Below are positions 1 to 9,292 of a DNA stretch of 64,000 bases, in pieces. Where the stretch lies: contig CAJUQA010000012.1 in assembly GCA_910588375.1 (NCBI GenBank), positions 19,303-83,302 on the forward strand, written 5' to 3'. Numbering within the stretch: position 1 is the stretch's first letter; each line of letters begins with the position of its first letter. The notes under the pieces were generated by a model, which saw only the letters and a program-made list of their open reading frames with translations, was not told the DNA's origin and searched no databases. Origin of the DNA: an uncultured Odoribacter sp. Lineage in GTDB: Bacteria; Bacteroidota; Bacteroidia; Bacteroidales; Marinifilaceae. The position numbers and the translations under genes were made by a program.

Positions 1-1142
1 AAAAGCAGAAGGAAACATACCCACATCACACCTGTTACGCCAACCTCTTCGGGCATATTGAAGTTTATCAATCCGGCAAACATCCCGGAAAAAGAATAAT
101 ACAACACAATTGCCAATATGAAAGCGACCGACGTGACCAAGGTTGTTTCGGAAAATAACATACCCATGATTGTCCGCCTTTCCGCTCCGTTCGTCTTGCG
201 CACACTGATTTCTGTCGCCCGCTTTTCCCCTTGGATGATATACAATGAAATGAAATTGGACAAAGCTATCGCCAAAATAAAAAACGTGACGACAATAATA
301 AATATAAGGTTGGTTTTGCTGACAGGCACACTCAAATCGTGAGAGGCACGGGTTGCCGTATGAAGTGCAGTCAAAGGTTCGGTGATACTTTCAAAAGTAG
401 CTCCGTATTTCCCGAAACGTGTCATCAGGAGGTCTACATTAACTTTGTCGCACTTCGCAATGGCAGTCGACGGGTCTACTCCCGGACGCAATTTCAAATA
501 AGTAAAGTATTCCAATCCTCCCCACCCGAATTCAGGCAATTTCGTCAACAAATCAAACTGGAAATGGGTATTCTGCGGAATATCCTCTATTACGGCTTTT
601 ACCTCAAGCGAAGTTCTCCTCGCCTCATACTGCAAAGTTTTTCCGACAGGATTACTGCCGACCCCGAAAAAACGGTCGGCTGTGCTTCGCGTAATGACAC
701 AGGTATTCGGACTGTTTAAGGCATCCTCCAGATTTCCATATACCGGAGTAAAAGAGAAAATATCCAAAAATGTGGAATCCACCATATAGCTTTTCACCGG
801 TGCCTTCTCTCCGTTTTCATATTTCAAATCCATTGATCCCCAAGTGTACAAGCGGGATACCGCTTCCACTTCCGGCACCTCTTTCATCAATGTCGAGGAC
901 AGAATCCCTAAATTAATAGGATAATTCACATTTTCCCCACTCTCTTTCCATACACTCAACACCCGATAAATCCGATCAGCATCCTTAAAATGTCTGTCGT
1001 AGGAAAATTCAAACTGCAAATAGACCAACAGGAAAAGCGCGACAGCCAATCCGGTACCCAATCCGAAAATGTTGATAAAGGTCAAACCCTTGCTCCGAAA
1101 AGCAGTCCTGTATAACCGCAAAAAAGCCTGTACAAAATTCAT
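1..1142 (-). CDS. ABC transporter permease, FtsX/MacB type (partial)
   Basis: The frame stays open from an ATG at 1142 to the left edge of the window, so the 3' end is missing. The product begins with a short cytoplasmic stretch and one hydrophobic helix (about residues 20-42), followed by a long periplasmic region typical of the MacB_PCD domain. Further hydrophobic helices then lie near residues 275-300, 325-345 and at the cut end. This layout is that of Bacteroidetes MacB/FtsX-like permeases, which usually run to about 780-800 residues with two such modules and work with a separate ATPase as a mechanotransmission or export complex. The substrate cannot be told. No ATPase gene is visible within the window. 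The gene starts about 100 bases downstream of the terminator that follows the GH95 gene, so it is probably transcribed on its own. Confidence 0.82.
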   Translation of the reverse strand, partial: MNFVQAFLRLYRTAFRSKGLTFINIFGLGTGLAVALFLLVYLQFEFSYDRHFKDADRIYRVLSVWKESGENVNYPINLGILSSTLMKEVPEVEAVSRLYTWGSMDLKYENGEKAPVKSYMVDSTFLDIFSFTPVYGNLEDALNSPNTCVITRSTADRFFGVGSNPVGKTLQYEARRTSLEVKAVIEDIPQNTHFQFDLLTKLPEFGWGGLEYFTYLKLRPGVDPSTAIAKCDKVNVDLLMTRFGKYGATFESITEPLTALHTATRASHDLSVPVSKTNLIFIIVVTFFILAIALSNFISLYIIQGEKRATEISVRKTNGAERRTIMGMLFSETTLVTSVAFILAIVLYYSFSGMFAGLINFNMPEEVGVTGVMWVCFLLL

Positions 1143-1243
1143 TTTATTTTGATTTAGTTATTTTCTACTATTCTGTTTACAAACTGCATGCCATTTACAC
1201 AATACACTATAATACAAATAGTTATATTATATACAAAAATAAA

Positions 1244-1270
1244 GCCGATGTCTATTTTTTAGACATCGGC
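1244..1270 (-). terminator. Intrinsic terminator after the GH95 gene
   Basis: An 11-base perfect inverted repeat (GCCGATGTCTA with its complement) surrounds a five-base loop. On the minus strand it is followed by a T-rich run. It lies 24 bases downstream of the GH95 stop codon and so should end that transcript. Confidence 0.85.
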
Positions 1271-1294
1271 GTATGATATATTGACACTTTTTAC

Positions 1295-3637
1295 CTACCA
1301 ATCAAGCCGTGCGGTCTCTCCGGCCTGCAAAGTCAGCACTTTTTCTTTTCCCTGGTATTTCACTCGACAAGCACCCGTTTTTGAAGCAGTTATATTTGCT
1401 TCTTTTAACAAGCCGTCTTTCCAACTCATATCTACGGTATACCCTCCCCGCGCCTTCAATCCCTTCACACGACCCGTGGGCCAAGCGGTAGGCAGTGCGG
1501 GTAATAAATTCACTGTCCCGTCATGAGATTGCAACAACAATTCCGCCATTCCGGCCACCGCACCCATGTTGCCGTCAATCTGAAAAGGCGGATGCGCACA
1601 CAACAAATTGGAATACGACCCACTGCCGGAAGGATTACGATAATCTCCCTGACTAAGGGAAGGACATAAAATATTCCGTAACATTTTATACGATTGATTA
1701 CCGTCCAGCAAACGAGCCCAGAAATTAATCTTCCAGCCCAATGACCAACCGGTGCCTCCTTCGCCCCGGTATATCAAACTCCGCTTTGCAGCTTCCGCCC
1801 ATTCGGGAGTCTTCGCCACAGAAATCTGATTACCCGGATAGAGCGCATACAAATGAGACACATGTCTATGAGGATTGCGAGGGTCATCCAAATCTTCCTT
1901 CCACTCCTGCAATTGTCCGAAACGGCCTATTTTTAAAGGAGAAAGCCGCTCTCTGGCTCCCCGGATACTGTCTATAAAACCCGTATTCTCTTTTACATAT
2001 TCATTCGCTGCCAACAGATTGGTAAACAAATCCCACACAATCTCCTGGTCAATCGTCGCCCCGATTGCAATATCCCCATGTTCGGGAGAATAAGAAGGAG
2101 AAGAAACCAAGGTTCCGTCAGTATCCTCGCTCAAATAATCCAGCCAGAACTCCCCGACTTCCTTCATAATCGGCCAGGCCGTCTCTTTCAAATAATTTTC
2201 ATCTCCCGTATAATTAAAGTGCTCCCACAAGTGCCTGCACAACCACGCGGCACTATTCGGAGCATATCCCCAATAAAAACTCCATCCGGGAGCCGTGTAT
2301 CCATACACATTGTTCATCGTATGTACCGACCACCCCCGGGCATTGAAATACTCCTTGGCTGTCACTCGTCCCGGTTCCCGCAACTTGTCAATATATTCGA
2401 TCAAAGGCAGGTGACATTCACTCAAATTGCTCACCTCTGCAGGCCAGTATATCATCTGCAAATTAATATTCATATGGTAATCGCATGCCCAAGGCGCATT
2501 CAATTGGTGATTCCACCGTCCCTGCAAATGGGCAGGCATTGTTCCCGGCCGGGAGCTGCTAAGCAATAAATAACGGCCATACTGAAAATACAATGCTTCC
2601 AGTCCCGGATCGTAAGCTCCCTGAGCATACTGCAACTGCCGTTGGTCCGTCATCAGCTTCTCTTGCCCGGTATGCCCCAAATCTATCTCTACCCTGCCGA
2701 ACAAGGCTTCGAAATCTTTTTGGTGCTCATGTTTCATCATCTCAAAATCCGTATTGCGTGCCAAAGTCATCGCCCGATTATTTACAGCTTCATAATCATT
2801 TCCCGTATACTCGGGATATTTATTCCGGTATGCCGTCCCGACCGACACATACAATTCCAGATAAGTAGCATTTTTTACCCGATATACTCCGTTCTTCATA
2901 CCCGGTTTCCCATCCGTCTTTACCAACACTTTACTTTCAAAAGGCAATCCATTGGAAGCTAATTTTCCTCTAATTTCCAATAAATCTTTCCCTACTGCTT
3001 TAAACGAATGAGAATGCGGTGTCCGGAATCTTACCACGTAATCCCGCCCCTCTCCGGCATCGTTCGTATATTTCATTACCACCATACGAGCCGGATAAGA
3101 AGCAAAATAAGTATTATCAAACCGTATACCGCCCATCATATATTCCACCCGTCCCAACGCCTTTTTTAAATCCAGCGTTCGCTGATAATTTCCAAACAAG
3201 GTGTCGGGCGTATCCACTGTTACCATAAACGAACCGAAAGTCTGGTTTCCTCCAAAATCTCCGAATTGGTCGCCAGCAGCCGTCGGCGTCGTCTCTCCGA
3301 CCAGATAACGTTCTGCCAATTCCGCAGCCTTTGCTTTTTCTCCCTGTTTCAACAACTCGCGGATTGCCTCCAAATGCTTCCAACTCTCCCGCTTATTTCC
3401 TCCCCTATAATTTTTATTAGCACCAGAACCCCCTGCCCAAAAACTTTCCTCCGATATCTGTACCTCATCAGTTACCGGTCCGCCGAAAAACATCGCCCCC
3501 ATATATCCGTTGCCAACAGGCAAGGCCTCATTCATCCAAACCTTAGCCGGCTTGTCATATCTCAACACCCAATCCTGTGCAAGCAATCCCGAACCGGCAA
3601 ACACCAAAACCATCCAAACAAGTATAATCCTCATCAT
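1295..3637 (-). CDS. GH95 alpha-L-fucosidase, exported
   Basis: This is a 780-residue glycoside hydrolase of family GH95, whose members hydrolyse mainly alpha-1,2-linked L-fucose from host glycans by inversion. A signal peptide covers about residues 1-20. The N-terminal domain opens with the family pattern around EALPVGNGYMGAMFFGG. Active-site positions known from Bifidobacterium AfcA can be matched: an Asn-x-Asn pair at N390/N392 (in MNINLQMIYW), the general acid E519 (in SPSYSPEHG) and an Asp at D688 (in FQIDGN). Its length is normal for the family. The gene stands alone between a -7-like box (CAAACATA at 3670-3677, read as TATGTTTG on the minus strand) and a terminator. A GH109 enzyme lies one gene upstream, which fits a role in mucin or blood-group glycan breakdown. 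The exact linkage specificity is inferred. Confidence 0.93.
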   Translation of the reverse strand: MMRIILVWMVLVFAGSGLLAQDWVLRYDKPAKVWMNEALPVGNGYMGAMFFGGPVTDEVQISEESFWAGGSGANKNYRGGNKRESWKHLEAIRELLKQGEKAKAAELAERYLVGETTPTAAGDQFGDFGGNQTFGSFMVTVDTPDTLFGNYQRTLDLKKALGRVEYMMGGIRFDNTYFASYPARMVVMKYTNDAGEGRDYVVRFRTPHSHSFKAVGKDLLEIRGKLASNGLPFESKVLVKTDGKPGMKNGVYRVKNATYLELYVSVGTAYRNKYPEYTGNDYEAVNNRAMTLARNTDFEMMKHEHQKDFEALFGRVEIDLGHTGQEKLMTDQRQLQYAQGAYDPGLEALYFQYGRYLLLSSSRPGTMPAHLQGRWNHQLNAPWACDYHMNINLQMIYWPAEVSNLSECHLPLIEYIDKLREPGRVTAKEYFNARGWSVHTMNNVYGYTAPGWSFYWGYAPNSAAWLCRHLWEHFNYTGDENYLKETAWPIMKEVGEFWLDYLSEDTDGTLVSSPSYSPEHGDIAIGATIDQEIVWDLFTNLLAANEYVKENTGFIDSIRGARERLSPLKIGRFGQLQEWKEDLDDPRNPHRHVSHLYALYPGNQISVAKTPEWAEAAKRSLIYRGEGGTGWSLGWKINFWARLLDGNQSYKMLRNILCPSLSQGDYRNPSGSGSYSNLLCAHPPFQIDGNMGAVAGMAELLLQSHDGTVNLLPALPTAWPTGRVKGLKARGGYTVDMSWKDGLLKEANITASKTGACRVKYQGKEKVLTLQAGETARLDW

Positions 3638-3693
3638 TTTAATTCAACTATTAATTACTATCTATTTTCCAAACATATCTATTTCCCCTCTAT

Positions 3694-4830
3694 TTACTTT
3701 ACAAAACGAGCGGTATATTTACATTTACAAAGTACTAAAGTTACAAAAGAGCTAATCGCAAATACAGTACAAGCCATACAGATGATACGTACAATCAAAG
3801 GCCAACCGGAACAATCAAAGAAGTCATAACTCACAAATACCCAAATATAATGACACAAGTAGATACCGAAACACAAATTCGCCAAACGTGATAACCACGA
3901 TAAAGAAGGGATTTGTATTTTCCGCACAATGACAAAAACGGCAAATGTCATCATAAATACGTTTATTCCCGTGAAGTACCACACGATTTCCAGATAAGCA
4001 TAATTGCCCGGAAAATATTTCTGTGTAATCACATATCCCACTGAAGTAATCAAATAACCCACGATAAACATCGGAACGGTAATCAAGAGTGTCTTTCTCC
4101 AACTCCAGGCCAACGGATATTTCATCAGATAATAAGCCAAGACCAAATACCCCATAAAACCGGAAAAATAATAAAAGGTTCCGTACGGATTCCAATCACA
4201 TACGCCCCATATACCCATATTTCCATAATTTCCCTGGTATCCAAGCAAAGGAGCAAACATTCTGATATAAGGCAACAGCAGAGATACTCCCCAAATCCAC
4301 AGTACGGTTTTTATTTCCTGCCGGGTGGCCTGGACCAACCAAGCATTCAGAAGCGGCATAAACAAATATAATCCGATGAGCATATAAAGATACCACAACG
4401 GCACCGTATCGAAGTTAAAATTAAAGACAAATGTGTACAAATGCACAAGCAAAGAAGAGAATTTATAATCTTCCACTGACAGCAGAGGATTTTGTGTATC
4501 CGGATTAATAAAGACGAAATAAAGAAAAGCCAATAATGGTAAGAGCAACGACCAGAATACCAAAGGGGACAGTATACGTCCGATCCGCTTTCGATAAAAA
4601 CCCGTCAAAGTAGTCCCCGGAGCCAACGGCAATAACAGTACTCCCGTCATCATCACAAATAAAGGAACCGAAGGCCTCATAAGACTCCCCGCAAACACTC
4701 CTGTCAGAAAAGCCTGACGATCGGTGTCGAACTGCCCGACAAAAGCATCGCAACAATGTGCAAAAACAACAAAAAAACAAGCCAATACCCGCAACAAGTC
4801 TATCCAACCGATGTTCTTTACGGCTCCCAT
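3694..4830 (-). CDS. Membrane acyltransferase, acyltransferase_3 family
   Basis: A 378-residue polytopic membrane protein with about ten hydrophobic segments. It has the N-terminal signature of acyltransferase family 3 (OatA/OafB/WecH type): WIDLLRVLACFFVVFAH near residues 9-25, carrying the conserved arginine and histidine. Members move acetyl, succinyl or similar groups from a cytoplasmic donor to sugars on the outer face of the inner membrane, for example on O-antigen, peptidoglycan or exported glycans. The acceptor here is unknown. The gene lies between the GH109 and GH95 genes on the same strand but is separated from GH109 by a terminator, so it probably has its own promoter. Its 3' end comes within 60 bases of the GH95 start. 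Confidence 0.88.
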   Translation of the reverse strand: MGAVKNIGWIDLLRVLACFFVVFAHCCDAFVGQFDTDRQAFLTGVFAGSLMRPSVPLFVMMTGVLLLPLAPGTTLTGFYRKRIGRILSPLVFWSLLLPLLAFLYFVFINPDTQNPLLSVEDYKFSSLLVHLYTFVFNFNFDTVPLWYLYMLIGLYLFMPLLNAWLVQATRQEIKTVLWIWGVSLLLPYIRMFAPLLGYQGNYGNMGIWGVCDWNPYGTFYYFSGFMGYLVLAYYLMKYPLAWSWRKTLLITVPMFIVGYLITSVGYVITQKYFPGNYAYLEIVWYFTGINVFMMTFAVFVIVRKIQIPSLSWLSRLANLCFGIYLCHYIWVFVSYDFFDCSGWPLIVRIICMACTVFAISSFVTLVLCKCKYTARFVK

Positions 4831-4893
4831 GATAATAAATTTTTAAAATTTATAGGGTTAAAATTAACACTTTTATCCATAATAACAAAATGA

Positions 4894-4913
4894 GTCCGGT
4901 AAGCGTACCGGAC
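4894..4913 (-). terminator. Intrinsic terminator after the GH109 gene
   Basis: An eight-base perfect stem (GTCCGGTA/TACCGGAC) with a four-base loop. On the minus strand it is followed by a T-rich stretch. It lies 41 bases past the GH109 stop. Confidence 0.8.
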
Positions 4914-4953
4914 CCATCTCACAAAAATCAAATACTCTGATTCTATAAAAAAC

Positions 4954-6360
4954 TTATTTTACAAAAGCATGACGATAACCGTTTACTTTCTGCCATCCGC
5001 CACGGGTAAAGTCAGGTACTTCCACTGAAGCGCCGTTATTTTCAATAGATAATCTGGTCAAATCAGCCATGCAGCACCATTCAGCCAAATCATAAACATC
5101 CATATCCAAAGGCAAACCGTTGCGCAAGCAATATATCAGACGATAGTCCATAATGAAATCCATACCACCGTGACCGCCTACTTTTTTAGCCGTTTCTTCC
5201 AATTCTTTGTGAATCGGGTGTTTGTATTTGTTCATCAAGGCTTTTTTCACATTTTCCGGAACAGAACCGTGTGCATTCAGATTTTCATGGTTGGGCACAT
5301 CTTTTGAATCCACCTGCGTAGGTCTCAGGCAATATTCCTGTATCGGATATTTACTTGCATACCCATCAGTACCAACCAACTGGTACATGCGGCTGTACGG
5401 ACGGGGGGTCATCACATTGTGCTGTATCAGCATCGTCTTACCGTTTTCCGTACGGATAATCGTCGTTGTCTGGTCACCGTTCTGGAAATCTTTTACTTCC
5501 TCTCCCGTTTTATTTTTAATATAAGCGGGTCCGTTAACAGCCTTAGTATCCATAGACACTAGATATTTCATCCGGTCGCCCCGGTGAATATTCAGCAACT
5601 GACAGGCCGGTCCCATGCCATGAGTGGCATATACATCTCCCCGATTATTCTGGTTGTAATCCATACGCCAGTTATTCCAGTAATAGGGCCAGAAATCTTC
5701 CAAATTATGGATATAGGAGCCTTCCACATGCAATACTTCCCCAAACAATCCTTGCTGAGCCATATTCAATGTCGTCAATTCAAAAAAGTCATATACGCAA
5801 TTTTCCAACTGCATACAATGTTTGCGAGTTCTTTCGGAAGTATTGATCAATGACCAGATTTCGTCAAGAGTCATGGCAGCCGGTACTTCGATAGCCACAT
5901 GTTTACCATGTTCCATGGCATATACACCCATCAGAGCATGATGTTTCCAGTCAGTAGCAATATACACCAAATCAATGTCGTCACGTTCGCACAATTGTTT
6001 CCAAGCGTTTTCGTCTCCCGAATAAGCGGCAACTTCCGGAAGACCGGCATTTTTCAAAATTTTCTGACATTTTTCCACACTTTCCGGACGAATATCACAA
6101 AGTGCGACAATTTTCACACCGGGAATATGCGTAAAACGCTCTACAGCTCCGGGACCACGCATTCCCAAACCGATAAATCCCACTCTCACCGTATCCAACT
6201 TCGGTGTGGTTAGACCGATTACATCCGTTTGTCCGGCAGGACGTTCCGGAGTGGCTACCACAATCGGATTAACTTTCTTTCCAGCTGCACCTGCCTGTTG
6301 TCCGCACTGACAGGACATAAACAGCAAACCAGCTACTAAAAAACTAAGAATCTTGAACAT
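4954..6360 (-). CDS. GH109 alpha-N-acetylgalactosaminidase, lipoprotein
   Basis: A 468-residue Gfo/Idh/MocA-fold glycosidase. GH109 enzymes cleave alpha-linked GalNAc, as in the blood-group A determinant, by an NAD-dependent oxidation-elimination mechanism in which the cofactor is not consumed. A lipoprotein signal with lipobox FMSC puts the acylated cysteine at C17. The dinucleotide-binding loop GFIGLGMRG lies at residues 61-69. The C-terminal part contains the family block HGGMDFIMDYRLIYCLRNG. Most GH109 enzymes in gut Bacteroidales have this size and an exported N-terminus. A GH95 fucosidase two genes downstream suggests joint action on fucosylated, GalNAc-capped mucin glycans. Specificity is inferred from family membership. 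Confidence 0.92.
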   Translation of the reverse strand: MFKILSFLVAGLLFMSCQCGQQAGAAGKKVNPIVVATPERPAGQTDVIGLTTPKLDTVRVGFIGLGMRGPGAVERFTHIPGVKIVALCDIRPESVEKCQKILKNAGLPEVAAYSGDENAWKQLCERDDIDLVYIATDWKHHALMGVYAMEHGKHVAIEVPAAMTLDEIWSLINTSERTRKHCMQLENCVYDFFELTTLNMAQQGLFGEVLHVEGSYIHNLEDFWPYYWNNWRMDYNQNNRGDVYATHGMGPACQLLNIHRGDRMKYLVSMDTKAVNGPAYIKNKTGEEVKDFQNGDQTTTIIRTENGKTMLIQHNVMTPRPYSRMYQLVGTDGYASKYPIQEYCLRPTQVDSKDVPNHENLNAHGSVPENVKKALMNKYKHPIHKELEETAKKVGGHGGMDFIMDYRLIYCLRNGLPLDMDVYDLAEWCCMADLTRLSIENNGASVEVPDFTRGGWQKVNGYRHAFVK

Positions 6361-6485
6361 AGATAGTGATTTTATAAAAGGTTAATTAAAAATACTACAA
6401 TATAATCTCAACCGTTTGCGGGGATAAAGATATATGATTTTTTTATTAATCGCCCTATCTATGTAAATTTTTTTATAAAGAATAG

Positions 6486-6692
6486 CTATTCACCTTTCTT
6501 TTCTTTCAGATATTTCACCAAATCGGGCTCGTCCCCCTGCGAATGCAAAGCCTCCACATCATTATTCATAACATGTTCGTCTCTCACCTGCGACCGCAAG
6601 GATTGGCTTCTGCACTCTTCTCCCTGCAAAGAAATTTCCTGACCGGAGTCATGCCGGCTTTCTTCATGGCGTTCACTCATTACATTTTCCAT
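6486..6692 (-). CDS. Small hydrophilic protein downstream of copA
   Basis: A 68-residue ORF on the same strand as copA, starting 45 bases after the copA stop. It is strongly charged (rich in Glu, Arg, Gln, Ser and His), has one cysteine and no hydrophobic segment. I do not recognise a family. Position suggests co-transcription with the copper ATPase, and the histidines would allow a metal-related role, but that is speculation. It may also be a chance frame. Its codons are not obviously unlike those of neighbouring genes. Confidence 0.4.
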   Translation of the reverse strand: MENVMSERHEESRHDSGQEISLQGEECRSQSLRSQVRDEHVMNNDVEALHSQGDEPDLVKYLKEKKGE

Positions 6693-6737
6693 GGTTACAT
6701 TTATTTTTCTAAATAAACGTAACCGACTTTCATAATG

Positions 6738-8963
6738 TTACGCCATTTTTCCTGTCTTCAGGCGCAGACTGTTCGTCACGACCGAAACCGAACTGAAAGC
6801 CATGGCTGCAGCCGCCACCATCGGATTCAGAAGAAAACCGCAACACGGATACAAAACACCCGCAGCTATCGGTATACCGATAACATTGTAAATAAAGGCC
6901 CAGAACAGATTCTGACGGATGGTTCTGACAGTACGGCGGGAAAGTCCCAAGGCTTTCGGTATGGCATTCAAATCGGAAGTAATCAGGGTAATCTTAGCCA
7001 CATCCATAGCAATATCCGAACCTCTCCCCATCGCAATGCTGACATCCGCCTGTGCCAATGCCTGGGAATCGTTTATACCATCGCCTACCATCGCCACAAC
7101 TTCCCCTTCCGATTGCAGTTTTTTCACAAACTCAGCTTTGTCCGAGGGCATCACTTCCGCCCTGTATTCCTTCAAGCCTACCTGTTCTGCCACCGTACGG
7201 GCTGTTATCTCATTATCTCCGGTAAGCATATATACTTTCATCCCCGCTTTCCGAAGCTTAGCAACCGCACAGGCAGAACTTTCCTTTATCCGGTCGGCAA
7301 TCGCAATTACTGCCAGAATTTGTCCCGCTCCGGCAAAATAAACGACTGTATCTCCTTTCATCCTGTAAGCATCGGCTTTTTCCAACTGCTCCGGGGTAAA
7401 AGCAATGGCATTCTCGTCCATCAACCGCTTATTTCCTACCCAAAACTCCTGCCCTCCGACACTGCCTTTCACCCCCTGACCGGTAACACTCTCAAAAGTC
7501 CCGGACAAAGCACCTTTTATCCCCTCTCCCGACAAATAAGCAACCACCGCATCCGCCAACGGATGCTCCGATTTGTTTTCCAATGCCATCAATACGGAAG
7601 CCAATTTTCCCACATCCACTCCTTCCTTCCACACCATCCCCGTCACCACGGGACGTCCTTCGGTTATTGTTCCGGTTTTATCCAACACAACCGCCGTCGT
7701 CTTATACAACAACTCCAACCCTTCCGCATCCTTGATAAGTATGTTATGCTCTGTCCCTTTGCCAATTCCCACCATAATTGCCGTGGGAGTTGCCAAGCCC
7801 AACGCACAGGGGCAAGCGATAACCAATACCGTTACCGAAGTCAGCAAAGCATGAGTAAACGCCAGTTCTCCCCCCATTAACATCCAGACTATAAAAGTAA
7901 GCACAGCGATACCCATAACCACCGGAACAAAAATTCCGGCAATCTTATCCACCAAGCGTTGTACCGGCGCTTTACTTCCCTGCGCTTCCTGTACCATTTT
8001 TATAATATGCGCCAACACCGTTTCACTCCCCACGCGCTCTGCCACAAAACGGAAACTCCCTTTCTGGTTTATTGTCCCGGCATATACTTTTGTTCCACTC
8101 ACTTTTTCAACCGGCAGGGATTCTCCCGTGATCATGCTCTCATCCACATATGAAAGGCCTTCTTTAAGCACGCCGTCAACCGGAATACGTTCTCCGGGTT
8201 TCACCAACAAAACATCCCCGGTCTGTACCGCTTTCACCGGAATTTCGTGTTCACTTCCATCTTCCGCCACCCGTACCACCATCTTAGGCTGCAACCCTAT
8301 CAACTTACGAATGGCAGAAGAAGTGTTGTTTTTAGCCCTACTTTCCAGCAAACGTCCCAACAATATCAATGCAATAATCACGGACGACGCCTCATAATAT
8401 ACATGTGCCTCCAAACCTCGACTGGTCCAGTATTCCGGATAAAATGTATTGAACAAACTAAATAAAAAAGCGATTCCCGTACTCACCGCAACCAGCGTAT
8501 CCATATTCGCCCGTCCATGTTTCAATTGCTTCCAGGCATTAATAAAAAAACTCCTTCCAAACAGCAACAGCACCGGTAAGGTAAAAAACAACATAATCCA
8601 ATCCCCGTAAGGCATGTGCATAAAAAACATTCCGATAATAAACACGGGCAAAGACAACAATATCGCTCCCAACGTATTCCGTTTCAACTGTCTGAACTCT
8701 TTCTGCTGTATATCCTCCACTCTGTTTTCATCCTCCTCATCAATCAACAAATCATACCCCGCAGCGCGTACCGCTGCCTGCAAATCTGCCGGTGTCACTT
8801 CATCCGAATCATAATCCACCATAACTGTAGAAGCTGCAAAATTCACCCGGGCTTCCTTCACCCCTTTCTGACCTGCAACAGTATTTTCCACAGTACCGGC
8901 ACACCCCGCACACATCATCCCCGTCACATAAAATATCTTTTTTTGTTCTGCATCCTTATTCAT
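6738..8963 (-). CDS. copA: CopA-type P1B copper-exporting ATPase
   Basis: A 741-residue heavy-metal P-type ATPase. It starts with one HMA metal-binding domain carrying GMMCAGC (cysteines C18 and C21). Transmembrane helices follow, then the actuator motif TGES, the membrane CPC motif (C384-P-C386), the phosphorylation motif DKTGT (D428), the SEHPLA nucleotide-binding motif and GDGINDSQAL. CPC with a Cys-x-x-Cys HMA domain is the pattern of Cu(I)/Ag(I) exporters (P1B-1). It pumps monovalent copper out of the cytoplasm using ATP. A box TAATTTTG (9000-9007 on the complement) upstream could be its -7 element, although no good -33 is seen. No CopZ chaperone or CueR/CopY regulator is adjacent. Confidence 0.95.
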   Translation of the reverse strand: MNKDAEQKKIFYVTGMMCAGCAGTVENTVAGQKGVKEARVNFAASTVMVDYDSDEVTPADLQAAVRAAGYDLLIDEEDENRVEDIQQKEFRQLKRNTLGAILLSLPVFIIGMFFMHMPYGDWIMLFFTLPVLLLFGRSFFINAWKQLKHGRANMDTLVAVSTGIAFLFSLFNTFYPEYWTSRGLEAHVYYEASSVIIALILLGRLLESRAKNNTSSAIRKLIGLQPKMVVRVAEDGSEHEIPVKAVQTGDVLLVKPGERIPVDGVLKEGLSYVDESMITGESLPVEKVSGTKVYAGTINQKGSFRFVAERVGSETVLAHIIKMVQEAQGSKAPVQRLVDKIAGIFVPVVMGIAVLTFIVWMLMGGELAFTHALLTSVTVLVIACPCALGLATPTAIMVGIGKGTEHNILIKDAEGLELLYKTTAVVLDKTGTITEGRPVVTGMVWKEGVDVGKLASVLMALENKSEHPLADAVVAYLSGEGIKGALSGTFESVTGQGVKGSVGGQEFWVGNKRLMDENAIAFTPEQLEKADAYRMKGDTVVYFAGAGQILAVIAIADRIKESSACAVAKLRKAGMKVYMLTGDNEITARTVAEQVGLKEYRAEVMPSDKAEFVKKLQSEGEVVAMVGDGINDSQALAQADVSIAMGRGSDIAMDVAKITLITSDLNAIPKALGLSRRTVRTIRQNLFWAFIYNVIGIPIAAGVLYPCCGFLLNPMVAAAAMAFSSVSVVTNSLRLKTGKMA

Positions 8964-9038
8964 AACTTTTCTCCATTAAAATTTCCCAATGCTTTCCCAC
9001 AAAATTAATCAATTATTCTATACGTAAAAAGCTCTACT

Positions 9039-9070
9039 GTGATACCATTATGATACCATTTGTGATACTT
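9039..9070. repeat. Tandem GTGATACCA-like motifs, left of tRNA-Arg
   Basis: Three close copies of the motif (G)TGATAC(CATT) occur in about 32 bases. The same GTGATACCA motif reappears to the right of the tRNA at about 9405-9436. They belong to no gene. They could be leftovers of an integrase binding region or chance AT-rich sequence. Confidence 0.45.
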
Positions 9071-9129
9071 TACTCCACAATACACACTCCATCATAAATA
9101 AATTTATACTCAAAATTCCAAAATAAAAG

Positions 9130-9160
9130 TTTGTATTCCTGCAAAAATCCCTTATATTTG
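9130..9160 (+). promoter_or_regulatory. Bacteroides-type promoter of tRNA-Arg
   Basis: TTTG at 9130-9133 and TATATTTG at 9153-9160 are separated by 19 bases. This is a full match to the Bacteroidetes -33/-7 consensus and sits 23 bases before the mature tRNA end. Confidence 0.85.
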
Positions 9161-9183
9161 CACCGCCAAACCGTAAAAGTGTC

Positions 9184-9260
9184 GGTCCAGTAGCTCAGCT
9201 GGATAGAGCAACGGCCTTCTAAGCCGTAGGTCGTGGGTTCGAATCCCGCCTGGATCACCA
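9184..9260 (+). tRNA. tRNA-Arg (anticodon TCT)
   Basis: A 77-base cloverleaf. The acceptor arm GGTCCAG pairs with CTGGATC (one G-U), the D arm contains AGCTCAGCTGGATAGAGC, and the anticodon stem ACGGC/GCCGT holds loop CTTCTAA with anticodon TCT. The T arm contains GGGTTCGAATCCC, the discriminator is A, and CCA is encoded (9258-9260). It reads AGA codons. A promoter and an intrinsic terminator flank it tightly, so it is a single-gene transcript. Confidence 0.98.
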
Positions 9261-9292
9261 AAGCAACCCTCAAACAAGGTTGCTTTTCTTTT
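9261..9292 (+). terminator. Intrinsic terminator of tRNA-Arg
   Basis: AAGCAACC (9261-9268) pairs with GGTTGCTT (9278-9285) and is followed by a T-rich tail. It starts directly after the CCA end of the tRNA. Confidence 0.88.

Noticed and set aside
6735..7880. A 381-codon plus-strand frame
   Set aside because: It is antisense to copA, which has every P-type ATPase motif; the frame has no domain and is rich in His/Arg/Ser as expected of an antisense shadow.
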